This document shows positions 1-10,335 of a stretch of DNA of 64,000 bases, one piece after another (within the stretch, counting starts at the first letter, position 1; each line of letters opens with the position of its first letter). The notes under the pieces are model-generated. The model worked only from the letters and a program-made list of their open reading frames with translations. It searched no databases and had not been told where the DNA came from. Position numbers and translations under genes: made by a program. Source of the DNA: Nematostella vectensis (taxonomy: Eukaryota; Cnidaria; Anthozoa; Actiniaria; Edwardsiidae). The stretch covers positions 273,340 to 337,339 of the forward strand of contig NC_064048.1 of the NCBI RefSeq assembly GCF_932526225.1. Direction: 5' to 3'.

Positions 1-1119
1 TTCAGTGCTGACCAATGGAAATCATGGACTTTGTTTTTTTCAATATATGCCCTATGGAACATATTACCACCAGCAGATTTAGAACTGTGGCGAAACTTTG
101 TCATGGCATGCAAGCAATTTTGCTCACCTATTTTAACACAGGGTAGGGCTGAACTTGGACACACATACATTTTGAAATTCGGACAAGACTTTGAAAGGCT
201 GTATGGAAAAGAAAAGGTTACCCCAAACATGCACCTTCAGACCCACATTCTTGATTGTGTTTTAGATTATGGACCAGTTTATTCTTTTTGGCTCTTTAGC
301 TTTGAAAGGTATAATGGCATTATAGGAGAATACTGCACTAACCAACGAGCTGTGGAAATTCAACTCATGCGTAGATTTACTTCTGAGCTCTATGTCAGTG
401 ATATTAAGTTACCAAGTGAATTCAAGGAAGCATTCCAACCTCTTCTTAATAGACTCAATGGTCAACAGGTAGGCACCCTTTCTCGTCAGGAAGAGAAGCT
501 TTCGAAAAAAGTAATTGATACAAGTCTTCTGGCTGTTGGTCCAGTTCGCCGGAGTGATCATTGGCCTGTTCTGGAATCTGATATGTACCAGTTCCATCCT
601 CCCCAGTCAAAATCAAGTGTGTCAAAGCATCAATTAGATCATCTCAAGGAGGCCTACCTTACCATATTTGCACAACTGGATCCTGACTAGGTCACAAGGT
701 TCTTTGACAGATATGCATCAGTGTCAATTGGAAGGGAACGTTTTGGTTCAGCTGATTCTAGAGGGGAGCGTTCCTCATTCATAACTGCCAGATGGTGTGG
801 TTTCAGGGGACAGATTGACAAGAGTGGTGTAGATGTGCGTCCTGGGGTAGTACACTACTACATGAGACAGAATGTTACTGTAAATGGATCAATCAGGTCA
901 TGTTTGTTCGCAGCTGTACGATGGTTCCAAAAACACCAAGATCGCTATTTATTGGGAGCTCCAACTGAAGTGTGGTGCAGAAATCTATATGACGATGATG
1001 GCCCTGCCAGCTTCATCCCTGTCCAAAGAATTATTTCCAAATTTATCCCAGCATTTGAACTAATCAAGGGCGAGCGTGTGCTAGTAGTGTGCCCTCTACC
1101 AAGGAAACTGGTATGCTAA
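1..1119 (+). pseudogene. CACTA/EnSpm-type transposase, C-terminal part
   Basis: The frame is open from the window edge, so the 5' part lies outside. The protein resembles the C-terminal transposase-associated region of animal and plant CACTA (EnSpm) elements, recognisable from the block DYGPVYSFWLFSFERYNG near residue 90 and the following QLMRRF. The reading frame is stopped once by TAG at 688-690. The same frame then continues to 1119 with coherent sequence (RFGSADSRGERSSF and on), so this is one gene with a single nonsense codon. The role would be cut-and-paste transposition in the nucleus. The catalytic part is outside the window and could not be checked. No terminal repeat was seen downstream. 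Confidence 0.75.
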
Positions 1120-1226
1120 TGAAAGCTTAGATAATTAGGCAGGCATTAGGGAAAAGTTTTTTTGCTTTCCCTTGAGCAATTGTAGGTTAAAAAATTGAAT
1201 TACAATTAGTGTTTATAGAAACGTCA

Positions 1227-1563
1227 CAGGGGCGGCGGACGGGGAGGTGCAGGGGGGTCGCCAGCCTCCCCCACTTTTGAAAGTGAGGGGGCAGCACCCC
1301 CCCACTTTTCAGAACGGATGTTTCTTTGTGTATGAACGGTTTTTTTTTAAACCAAAGGGTTTCAAGCGGTACATATGCAACCAACAACAAATTTGTTGAA
1401 CAGTTTAAAATCCCATGCATAAAAAACTTAGGTTACCCCCCGCGTTCTTATAAATAGTGCTTAAGAATTTTAAACCACTTCCCTTCCCTCCCCTCTTGAA
1501 ACCACCAACCCCCCCCAACTTTCGCCCCCCCTTCCCACTTATGGGACCACTCCGCCGCCCCTG
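1227..1563. mobile_element. MITE with 13-bp TIRs and 5-bp TSD (hAT-like)
   Basis: The element starts CAGGGGCGGCGGA and ends with the exact reverse complement, a perfect 13-bp inverted repeat. CGTCA lies on both sides (1222-1226 and 1564-1568), which fits a 5-bp target duplication. It is 337 bp long, G- and C-run rich inside and has no coding potential, so it is non-autonomous. The CAGGGG terminus suggests a hAT relative, and 5-bp duplications are described for the hAT5 group. The family assignment is inference. Confidence 0.7.
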
Positions 1564-2258
1564 CGTCAGGAAATAGGACACCCTGCACAGTAATATGGAA
1601 GTATATAAAACACCAGGATTGATGAATTCATAAGTAAATCTTAGTCAATTTTATATATAGCCATTGACAAAATCTGCAATTTTCTGACATTTGCAAGAAC
1701 ATATTATTATTTTGCTCTGAATAAGTGGCACAGACAGCAATCCATTACTTTAAATATGTCGGCTTAGCTTGGGTTCCCTGTGATAGCAGTATTTTTTTTT
1801 ACATGAGAAATACAAATGGAAGTGCATTATTCTTTATATTCCATGTCTCAATTGCTTAAAACATGAGGATATGAGTATGTGGCTCCTGCCTTTGTTGTGC
1901 CATTTAAATGCCTTCATAAATGCAGTCAACAATCATTTCAGTCTCAAAATGATTTATTTTAATCACAAGAAGCCCAACATATAATGTAAATATACAAGAA
2001 ATTTATAGATCCTGGTTTTATAGGTAAGCTAATAAAATGGTGAACTTCAGTTCCCTTAGAAAGACTCAAGAGATTTGTTGGTTAAGTAGAGGGGGGGGGT
2101 ATGGATCATTTCTGCAATCACACAATATATCAAAGCCAAGGAAAGGGGTTTCAAATTTGAAAACAAAAAAATAAAGTATTAATAGGCATTTACACTAAAA
2201 CTACAGGTTGTCCCCTGCCTATAAACAAGTCCTGTTTGGGTATAGGTTCTTACCACTT
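1564..2258. other. AT-rich noncoding, likely kinase 3' flank
   Basis: No gene was recognised. On the minus strand an AATAAA lies near 1953-1960, about 300 bp beyond the kinase stop codon, and could be its poly(A) signal. A run of nine G occurs near 2090. Confidence 0.4.
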
Positions 2259-3878
2259 TTATGTTTTATCATTGCGACAGAACTCTTTAAGGGATTCAAT
2301 TACTTGACCCATAGATGGACGATAGCACTTCTGGGACTGGCAATGTAATGCTAAAGTTCCAATTGTATCAACTTTTGCAACTCTGTTAAATTTGTTGATG
2401 ATATAACCAAAGCTGTACACATCACTTTGCTCAGACTCACTGTCTTCACCACGGACAGTCTCGGGTGCTACCCAAGGGTGAAGCTCACTGTACATAACAA
2501 CGTCTCCCACCTTGCGGCATCTCCCATTTCCGACTTTGCAGGCTTTTCCAAAGTCTATAATGACAGGGTGTGTGTGTCCATTTAGCCTGTCAAGCAGAAT
2601 GTTTTTCTGGTGAAGATCATTATGAATTACACCAAGGTCATGCAAGGACTTGAGACCCAAAGCACACTTATGGAAAATAGACATCCATTTTTCCTTTTTG
2701 ATAGAAGTACATTTCATTAGAGCACTGTGTAATGTAAGGCTACTTTCTGGAGTTGCTGAATGGAATGATGTTACAATATAAAAGGGTTGCTGAATTATGT
2801 TTATTCCAAGCAAAACAGGAACATACAATGACTGCTGGAGCTTTTTCAACATGGCTGCTTCATGTTTGACTTCTTTTGCATTAATTTTGCCATGCACTTT
2901 TTTGACACACACTTTAAGGTTCTTCCACATCGACAAGCGTTGACAAGCTCCATAACTTCCAGACCCCATAACCAATCCCCCTTCTTTGCAGGGTGTCATT
3001 TGACTTGATGTGATGTAGTCTATTCCTGTCATTTCAGATGATATTTGATCCTGCCTGGAGCATAGTTTTTCCATAGCCTTTGGTTTGTTAGCATTTCTTT
3101 CTTCCAGTTTATTGACAAGTGTTGCCAATGTCTTTTTTTGTATTTGCAAGGTTTGCACTTTTTTAATGGATTGTGCGTGACTATTTATCATTCGCTTCAG
3201 TTGTTCATTTTTAACAGCTATCTCATCTTCTTTCTCTCTCAGTTTTTGTTGCAGTTGCAAGCTTACTTCATTGGTTGGTCCAGTCTGTTCAATCACACAC
3301 TCAGTGGAAACTTCAATGTGCCTTATCCTGTAGTAAAAGGTTTCGGAACAACCATCCTTTTGATTGTCTTTTTACAAAGGGAAAGGCCATCTTAACTATT
3401 TTACCTGCTTCTACTTTATTTATAGTGTGGTATTTATACTTGAGAAGTTTAAAGACATCATCACACTTTGTCTTCCATGACTTTGAATTTTCCAAGCCTT
3501 CCATCTGTGTTTTTAGCCTGAGTATGACATAAAAATATCACAATTAAGATGGATAATTAAATAATAACTGTAGCATAACATAAAAGCATTTGATTTTAGT
3601 GTCTAAACCTATATCTCATAATTATTTATAATATAGACACCAGTGTTTTGCTAGGTAATAAGCTTATATACACAACTCGTAAAATTATAATATAGGAAAC
3701 TACATTCGGGACCTCGAGTGATGAATTCTGATGAATCATTTGAAGCGATTTTGTCTGTTTTCTGTGTATGTCTATATAATTAAGATAAAAAACGGTGGTA
3801 GTAAGATTACATGGCCAATGCTTACCATTCAGCTTTCTCTGCTCTAAAATCGGACTCCAGCTTCATGGAGGACGCCAT
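2259..3878 (-). CDS. coiled-coil protein kinase, three-exon model
   Basis: The large 3' exon encodes 345 residues or more. It has a charged coiled-coil at residues 10-75 and then a kinase domain: Gly-rich loop GSGSYG at 111, VAIK-type Lys about 132, HNDLHQKN at 225, DFG at 248, APE at 277 and SDVYSFG. Catalytic Asp and DFG are kept, so activity is plausible; HND replaces HRD. Two upstream exons fit well. Exon 1 is 3826-3878 (AAGATGGCG start context, donor GTAAGC). Exon 2 starts at 3517 (acceptor CTCAG) with matching phase. The exon 2 to exon 3 junction is unsettled: the donor at 3404 (AGCAG/GTAAAA) needs an acceptor at 3311, while the better-looking acceptor at 3328 needs a donor inside exon 2. 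It resembles the tyrosine-kinase-like families expanded in cnidarians. This is probably a host gene. Confidence 0.7.
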
Positions 3879-3898
3879 CTTGTGAGTAGAATACAAGT

Positions 3899-3947
3899 GT
3901 CACGTGGTTTTACTGTATGTAGGCGACATACAGAGAAACCACGTGAC
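3899..3947. promoter_or_regulatory. inverted repeat with paired CACGTG E-boxes
   Basis: Two 22-bp arms (3899-3920 and 3926-3947), matching at 20 of 22 positions, flank a 5-bp spacer. Each arm begins or ends with GTCACGTGG, the palindromic E-box bound by bHLH-ZIP factors such as USF or MITF. The repeat lies 21 bp upstream of the kinase start codon, so a promoter role is plausible but not shown. Confidence 0.5.
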
Positions 3948-4367
3948 TGTGACGCAAGATACTAAAATATCTTGACTGCGGGATTTTCGAACAATGTTTT
4001 AAGGGTAAAATAAATAAGTTATTTACCGACTTGAGGTCGGTCCGAATAGAGAAAAACTGTGACAGAGGTCTGGGAAATGCTGACCGAGGCCGGACCTCCC
4101 AGCCGTTGAATAACCTATATATTACACCGCCATCTGGTCGCTCTCGCCTTTTTTTCATCAAACCCGCGTATAAGAAACACACACAAAAAACTCGACGATT
4201 TTCACTAGTATCTTGATGATGATTTTAGATGTTTGCCCTACTAAAAGCGACAACAACAAAATTTGTCGCACACGACTGTCACCGTCAAACACTAAGTGAT
4301 ATTACAACACACCTTGCAGATATAAGTAAAGATAATCTAGTGAGTGTAAATCCATGAAAATCTAAAT

Positions 4368-4690
4368 TTGATCTTTGAACTGTATTTGCACAAAATACAA
4401 ACATGAAATTTACATACAAATTTACCACCCAAGCAAATTATTCAAAGTTGATCTTTGAACTGTATTTGCACAAAATAAAAACATGAAATTTACATAAAAA
4501 TTTACCATCCAAGCAAATCAGTCAAACTTGATCTTTGAAATGTTATTTGCACAAAATACAAACATGAAATTTACATACAAATTTACCATCCAAGCAAATT
4601 ATTCAAAGTTTATCTTTGAAAAGTGTTTGCACAACATGCAAATATAAAATTTGCATACACGTTTACTACCAAAGCAAATCAGGCACCAAA
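4368..4690. repeat. 80-bp tandem repeat, 4 copies
   Basis: Units start TTGATCTTTGAA at 4368, 4448 and 4528, and a more diverged unit starts at about 4609. The period is 80-81 bp. Each unit carries TTTGCACAA and a GCAAAT motif. There is no coding potential. It lies just upstream of a LINE fragment. Confidence 0.85.
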
Positions 4691-4755
4691 TATAGTGCCT
4701 GATATTTACATCATATTTGCGCGATGTAAATCCGTTTTTTCATCCAGTGTGAGAA

Positions 4756-6562
4756 TTACTCCCTAGATCCGCGGACTACACCATCCACAGACGGGACAGA
4801 CAGTCCCGTAGAGGAGGAGGAGTGTTCCTGGCGGTCAAAAACAGTATCGTGAGCCTCCGTCGATGTGATTTAGAAACCAACGCTGAACTTTTAGCATGCG
4901 AGCTCCATCCCAACTCACAACGCAAGATTCTGGCTACCATTTATTACAGACCGCAGGACACTGACCTAGAGTATCTAAAACAACTCAAGAAAACTCTGCG
5001 CCTAGCTTCTAAAGCGAAATACGATCAGTTAATAGTGATTGGCGACTTCAATCTCTCTGAGATCGACTGGACGACAGTAGCCGCTTAAACCGGCGATTGC
5101 CTCACAAACTATCTCTGCAAAATTGTGAAGGATAGCTATTTATGGCAGCTTATTGATTCTCGATTTAATTTTGACGAGTATCCCATCCAAATTTCAACAC
5201 ATAAAAGGATTCGATTACAGTATTTCTACCGACCACAAGTTGATCAGTTTCGGACTACACTTGAAAATCCTTAAAAAACAAAGACCAAACGCGTTGTGTA
5301 CAACTTCAAGCGTGCAGACTGGACGGGACTTAATGAGTCGCTTAAGAACATCCCGTGGGACCTGTGTCTCTCTCAAAGCGATAGCATCGATTCATCACTC
5401 GCTAATTGGACTGATCTATTTCTCGCCGCTGTTAATGAGCATATTCCGAAATCCAAACCAAGGAATGTGAACGATTACCCGTGGATAGATCACGAACTGA
5501 GTTCTTTGCTCAAAAAGAAGGATGCGCAGCGTAAAAAAGCAAACAAAACCGGCGCCCAGCCTACCAACCGTGAGCCTGTGTTGGGTCTGGGCTCTATCCA
5601 ACTCACCGTCCCTGAAGTACTGGATGTCTTACAAAATCTAGACTCCCAAAAAAGCCTGTGGAACGTATCAAATCCCTGGTATTCTGCTGAAAACACCGCT
5701 CATCGAATCGCACCATCGTTAAGTCGGTTGTTTAATCTGTCGCTGTCTCTTGGATCCGTTCCCGCGCTTTGGAAGGACGAAAATGTCACACCTGTGTTCA
5801 AGAAGGATGACCCTACCCTGGCAGAAGACTACAGGCCTATCTCCCTTCTGTGTATTCTGTCAAAAGTTCTTGAACGCTGCGTCTTCAAGCGCTGCTTCAA
5901 CTTCATTTCACTCACTTTAAGGGAAAATCCACCGTGATGCAACTCGTCGAAGTCTATCAAGACATACTAGCAGGGGGGGGGGGGAGGACATTGATGTCAT
6001 TCACCTTGACCTTTCCAAGGCCTTCGACAAGGTCCCTCATCATCTGCTTATTTCCAAGCTGCAGCAGTATGGAGTCACGGGTTCTCTGCTGAAAAGGTTT
6101 GTGTCCTACCTAACGAGAAGGCGGCAGCGTGTTGTCCTCGATGGTGTGTCCTCCTCTTGGCTGCCAGTTACCTCAGGGGTCCCATAGGGATCTATCCTTG
6201 GGCCCCTGGTGTTCCTAGTATATGCCAACGATATGCCTAACTACGTGCAGCAAGGCTCAAACATCGCTCTTTATGCTGATGATTCTAAGCTCTACCGCTC
6301 TATAGACACTGCAAGTTCTTCAACCTCGTTGCAGGCTGACCTTGACTCCTTGTACAGCTGGAGTCTAGAGCACTGCACGGAGTTTAGTGCATCTAAGTGT
6401 ACCCTTACCAACTATGCGGTCGCACCCTGGATCCAGTAGCGCAGGTGACTGACCTCGGCGTTACAATTACCAAAGATCTGTCTTAGGGTCCTCACATCGA
6501 GCCTATGTGCGCAAAAGCAAACAGGGTGCTTGGACTAGTGAAGCGGGTCTGTTCTGAAATCC
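4756..6562 (+). pseudogene. LINE (CR1/L2-like) endonuclease-RT remnant
   Basis: The order is endonuclease then reverse transcriptase. Endonuclease blocks are FLAVKNS (4822), VIGDFNLSEIDW (about 5040) and STDHKLISF (about 5230). RT blocks are VTPVFKKDDP and EDYRPISLL (about 5800-5850), HLDLSKAFDKVPHHLL (about 6005-6050) and ALYADDSKLY (about 6265). The frame is broken several times: TAA after the first endonuclease block (5086), frameshifts near 5150 and 5290 and around the G10 run at 5975, TAG at 6187 where the conserved Gln of GVPQGS is expected, and TAG at 6484 within DLGVTITKDLS. The 3' part of the RT and the UTR are missing; DIRS-type sequence follows. It is a dead copy. Confidence 0.8.
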
Positions 6563-6788
6563 TCTTTTATTCTCTCAACATTAGTGCTGATCAAATACCA
6601 GGGAAAACACGGGTGTATGATGTTAAACTTCAGTCAACACAAGCCATACGTTGCTGAGTCATTACAAACCACCAAGGCAAACGAAGAAACAATAACTACT
6701 TGTATGGACGGTATCACTCTGGCAATGACAGCCAATTATGAATTAAATCAAAGGAGAAGGGAAGCTATTAGGTGAATTTGCCAAAGCT

Positions 6789-7367
6789 TTGTGTAGCTCC
6801 AGCAACCCTGCAGATGAATTCTTATTTGGAGGGGATACTTCAAAGAGAGTTAAGGAGGTTGCAGAGTTAAACAAGAACAGAGTTTGTAAGTTCCGTTTTA
6901 CTACAAGAGGCAGGGGGCAAAGGTTCTCCCCATACCCAAGCTCTGGGAACAGGGGTGGATTTAGAGGCCTTGGCAGAGGTTTCCGTGGCCGTGGTAGCCA
7001 GTGGGGGTCAAACAGCTACTCTGGATATCAGAACTTTTCGGAGTGCGCCCCAGTCGGACAAAAGATCCAACCAAAAGTCAACACAATGGTATGTGTCTCC
7101 ATGTACTTACAAGGAGATGATATAATAGAATGTTTGAACAACCTCAAGGAAACAATTGAGCTTTTTCTGAATCTTGGTTTTCATGTACACCCAGACAAGT
7201 GTGTCCTTATGCCTACTCAGGAAATCACCTTCTTGGGCTTCATTATTAATTCTATCACCATGAGCGTGACTCTTTCTCAACAGAAGAAAGAGAAATTGAA
7301 ATCACTCTGTTCTGTTCACAGGCTCTTGCTGGAGAGTCTTTTACTATACGCTTTATTGCACAAGTAA
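6789..7367 (+). pseudogene. DIRS gag-like / RT fragment
   Basis: 192 residues are open. The first third (DEFLFGGDTSKRVKEVAELNK) resembles the DIRS N-terminal protein. The middle is Arg/Gly-rich (GRGFRGRG) and likely binds nucleic acid. The last third is the RT palm and thumb after the active site (YLQGDDIIECLNNLKETIELF, then TFLGFIINS). The joint between them at about residue 95 skips most of the RT domain, so this is an internal deletion derivative rather than a working protein. Confidence 0.65.
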
Positions 7368-7830
7368 TTGGCAAGATTGTATCATCTCTACCTGGTGTAG
7401 AGTTTGGCAAGTTACACTATCGTGACCTGGAACGTATCAAAATCCAGGCTTTAGCAAATAATCATGGTGATTATGAAGGGATTTTGACTCCTTCTGACTC
7501 AGCAAAGGAAGACTTGCGATGGTGGTACAACAATGTTATGGATCATTAGACATCATGCAATAACTTGTACTTTCCAGACTGACGCGAGTGACAGTGGCTG
7601 GGGCGTCAATTGTACAACAGATACTTCATTGCTGTCTCAGGGTCTTTGGACTCGAGAGCAAGCTTCTCTACATATTAATGTAAGATAACTTTATGTGGTG
7701 TACATTTGCTTAACTATTTTTTGCAGTGCAATGGTTAATGTCCATCTTCGTTTTGAGCTGGATAATGTAACAACAGTGTCCTATGTTAATCACATGGGGG
7801 TAGCAGGTCGGTAACCTGTGACCCAGAAGG

Positions 7831-8451
7831 GTGTGGTTATCTGTTTTTCACATACCTGGGTCCACTAATGTCATTGCAGATAAATTATCTAGGAACCACC
7901 ACTCTGATCACGAGTGGAAGCTCAACCCACACATTTTTCAAAAACTGTGTGCTGTATTCTCTCCTTTGTCTATTGAACTTTTTGCATCTAAGATCAACAC
8001 ACAATTACCTAGGTATGCTTCGTGGAAACCTGACCCACAGGATGTTGTCACTAATGCGTTAAGTTTTTCGTGGGAAAATGAGTACTTTTATGCTTTTCCT
8101 CCATTTAGCCTGATTCCCAAATGTCTGGACAAAATACAATCCGAACAGGCAAAGGGTGTTCTGGTTGTCCCAGCGTGGCCTACTCAGACTTGGTACACAA
8201 AGGTCTTACAGATGCTAACTCATCAACCCAAGCTTCTGTTGTGGACTTTAGAAATGGAGCTTTTAATTAATCCACAGAAGAAGTTAGTACACAGCATGAA
8301 GGGCAAGTTAAAGCTGGCAACATTACCGAAAGCAAGGCTTTTCGGAGCATGTTACCAGTGTACTCCTCGACTCATGGCGATCTGCTACACAGAAGCAATA
8401 TGCGGTTCATCTCAAGAAGTGGGATGTATTCTGTCGCCAAAGAAAGGTTAA
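7831..8451 (+). pseudogene. DIRS RNase H C-terminal region and linker
   Basis: The start HIPGSTNVIADKLSR is the usual end of the DIRS RNase H domain, where the element's own plus-strand processing would occur. The rest (SIELFASKINTQLPRYASW, then VVPAWPTQTWY) matches the linker found between RNase H and recombinase in DIRS polyproteins. It is separated from the upstream RNase H piece at 7573-7690 by frame breaks. Confidence 0.6.
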
Positions 8452-8815
8452 TCCATATTCCCCCAATTTAAGTCAGGTGTTGGAATTCTTACACACACAG
8501 CTTCATTTATCGTATTCTTCTATGAATACCACTAGATCAGCTTTGTCATCTATTATTTCAGTGGATAACATTCCTGTAGGCCAGCATCCTGTTGTTTGTC
8601 GTTTTCTGAAAGGCGTTTTTTGAGAGAAAACCTCCTTCCAAAAAATATTATGGTATCTGGGATGTGCAAACCGTACTTCAATTTCTGAAGACATATAGTC
8701 CTAATACATCTTTAACTCTTAAGGAGATGTCATTTAAGCTAGCTATGCTATTAGCTCTATTGTTAGTATTCAAAGGAAACAAACATTATTACAACTTAAT
8801 ATTAACAAGGAGTTT

Positions 8816-9238
8816 ATGAAAAAATCTCAAGATGAGTATATGTTTATTCTTAGCAAACATGTGAAACAGAGAAGACCTAATTATCCAGTTCCTCCTGTTA
8901 TTATTCCTAGATACACTGTGGATCCAGATGTATGTCCATATATTTGCTTGGAGGATTTTATTGAATGTACAAAGAGTTTGAGACAAGATGATGTACTGCT
9001 TATCTCCTTTATAAAGCCTCATCCTGCAATTGGTTCCCAAACTTTGGCTCGATGGATTAAGACAGTATTACAGTTGTCTGGTATCGATATTGATTTATTT
9101 AAGCCACATTCAACAAGACATGCTGCATCAACAGCAGCCTTTCATGCTAATGTTCCTTTAGATGACATTCTAAAGAGAGCAGGTTGGAGTAATGCTAATA
9201 CATTTAAACGTTTCTATTACAAGCATGTAACTACTTAG
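8816..9238 (+). CDS. DIRS tyrosine recombinase, C-terminal catalytic half
   Basis: 140 residues carry the C-terminal signature of a tyrosine recombinase: KPHSTRHAAS (catalytic His and Arg), then AGWSNANTFKRFYYK with the Trp and the nucleophile Tyr. The frame is open to TAG at 9236. The N-terminal half (8450-8800) is recognisable in other frames (for example VGQHPVVCRFLKG), so the protein as a whole is broken. It would insert the circular DNA copy of a DIRS element by site-specific recombination. Confidence 0.75.
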   Translation: MKKSQDEYMFILSKHVKQRRPNYPVPPVIIPRYTVDPDVCPYICLEDFIECTKSLRQDDVLLISFIKPHPAIGSQTLARWIKTVLQLSGIDIDLFKPHSTRHAASTAAFHANVPLDDILKRAGWSNANTFKRFYYKHVTT

Positions 9239-9386
9239 TTTGTTTATTACAAGATCATTTTGATATTTCTGTAGAAGTTCTGTACTGCTATACATTTTCA
9301 CTATTGGTGTCATTGAAAGCAATAAATATTGTTAATGTACACGTTATGCAACTCATTGTGTCACCACACAAGCTTTGAAGTCTTCA

Positions 9387-9504
9387 TGTCAGTACGAAGG
9401 TTACGGTTTATGGGATAGAACTTATAAGTTAAACGAGACTTAGCTCTAAGCTGAAGTTTGACTTGAATTCTATACCATAAACATTAGTAACCGGAGGACT
9501 GACA
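9387..9504. repeat. imperfect inverted repeat downstream of DIRS recombinase
   Basis: A left arm beginning TGTCAGTACGAAGGTTAC (9387) pairs with a right arm ending GTAACCGGAGGACTGACA (9504). Each arm is about 55 bp, with a very short loop near 9445. DIRS elements carry inverted terminal and internal complementary sequences used in replication, and this repeat fits such a 3' structure. CAGTCCTCCG occurs again near 9641. Confidence 0.65.
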
Positions 9505-9692
9505 CCCACCACACCCTACCAGTGTGGCTTATGTTTGTCCCCGGTTAATTCTATTTTTGTGCATTTCCACAGAGTTTTTTGAACAAATGATTAGTGACGT
9601 CACGTTGCTCCCAGTAGGCTTTGCGTTCGTTCTTCACGTCAGTCCTCCGCTTACAATTTTGCCACTTTTGTCCTAAAAAAACTTACACTTTA

Positions 9693-9762
9693 TTGAGCCC
9701 CATAGCACATTGCTAATTATTGAACCCCATAGCACATTGCTGATTATTGAGACCCATAGCAT
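9693..9762. repeat. 27-bp tandem repeat, 2.6 copies
   Basis: Three successive units contain CCCATAGCA with ATTGAG or ATTGAA before it and GCT(A/G)ATT after it. The third copy is cut short at GCATGAGG. Confidence 0.8.
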
Positions 9763-9765
9763 GAG

Positions 9766-10085
9766 GTGGCCATTTCTAGCGCTCGAATCCTGCGCATCAC
9801 GGAAATAAAGATGAAATATGTTACAGCTAGCCACCCAATCTACGAACGGTATTACATGAATTCGTATTTCCCTAGAACTGTCGAAGTATGGAATAGTCTT
9901 CCTTCAATCATGAAATTGCACTACGCTTTCGTCTTTCAGAAATCAGCTCACAACTCACTATTTAGAGAAACTTGATTCTTACAAACCTCCATAATTTCAT
10001 AGAGCTTAAATTTTTGTAATTCAATTTTTGTGACGAAAGGCCTTATGGGGCCTCTCGTCACTATGCCATCGGTTTGAGTGAGTGA
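9766..10085 (+). pseudogene. LINE ORF2 C-terminal tail and 3' UTR
   Basis: The open frame 9766-9975 ends with a motif common at the C terminus of L2/CR1-like LINE proteins: YYMNSYFPRTVEVWNSLPS followed by about 25 residues and a stop. The downstream region holds a short hairpin-like run (GGCCTTATGGGGCC) and ends in a TGAG/TGAA/AGAA tetranucleotide tail near 10075-10096, like LINE 3' ends. It is 5' truncated. Confidence 0.65.
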
Positions 10086-10335
10086 AAGAAAGAGTTGTAA
10101 ACAATAGAATTTCACTTGAAGCAGGCGTTCCTAGCGGTCATTCATCGAACACGTGATCGTCGTCGTAGATGTCGCTGGCGAAGAGGGATCGGATTGATTT
10201 CGGATTACGACGTTGTTTTGAATTATAGTCCACGAGCAAAAAATGATTGGAGTCAAACATGTGCTTTCTCTTCGCACTTCTCGTTTGATTTCACGAGCTC
10301 TTGTGAAGGTGAGTTGATTTAATACTTCTTTTACA

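Larger units (their letters stand above)
6584..9504 (+). mobile_element. DIRS-like tyrosine recombinase retrotransposon, degraded
   Basis: The pieces occur in DIRS order. First is a gag-like region with an RGG-rich stretch (6890-7020). Next is an RT remnant with a GDD-like site and LGFHVHPDKCVLMP, TFLGFII (7095-7290). RNase H follows (IGKIVSSLPGVEFGKLHYRDLE about 7370-7440; DASDSGWGVN about 7580; HIPGSTNVIADKLSR about 7850). A tyrosine recombinase (8816-9238) and a long inverted repeat after the coding part complete it. Most of the RT core between the gag-like part and the active site is missing, and several frameshifts are present. DIRS elements integrate through a recombinase rather than an integrase. 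Confidence 0.75.

Noticed and set aside
1187-1420. 77-codon minus frame
   Set aside because: Overlaps the MITE and has no family resemblance.
3910-4216. Overlapping frames on both strands near the kinase promoter
   Set aside because: Short, overlapping, no conserved motif; promoter region is more likely.
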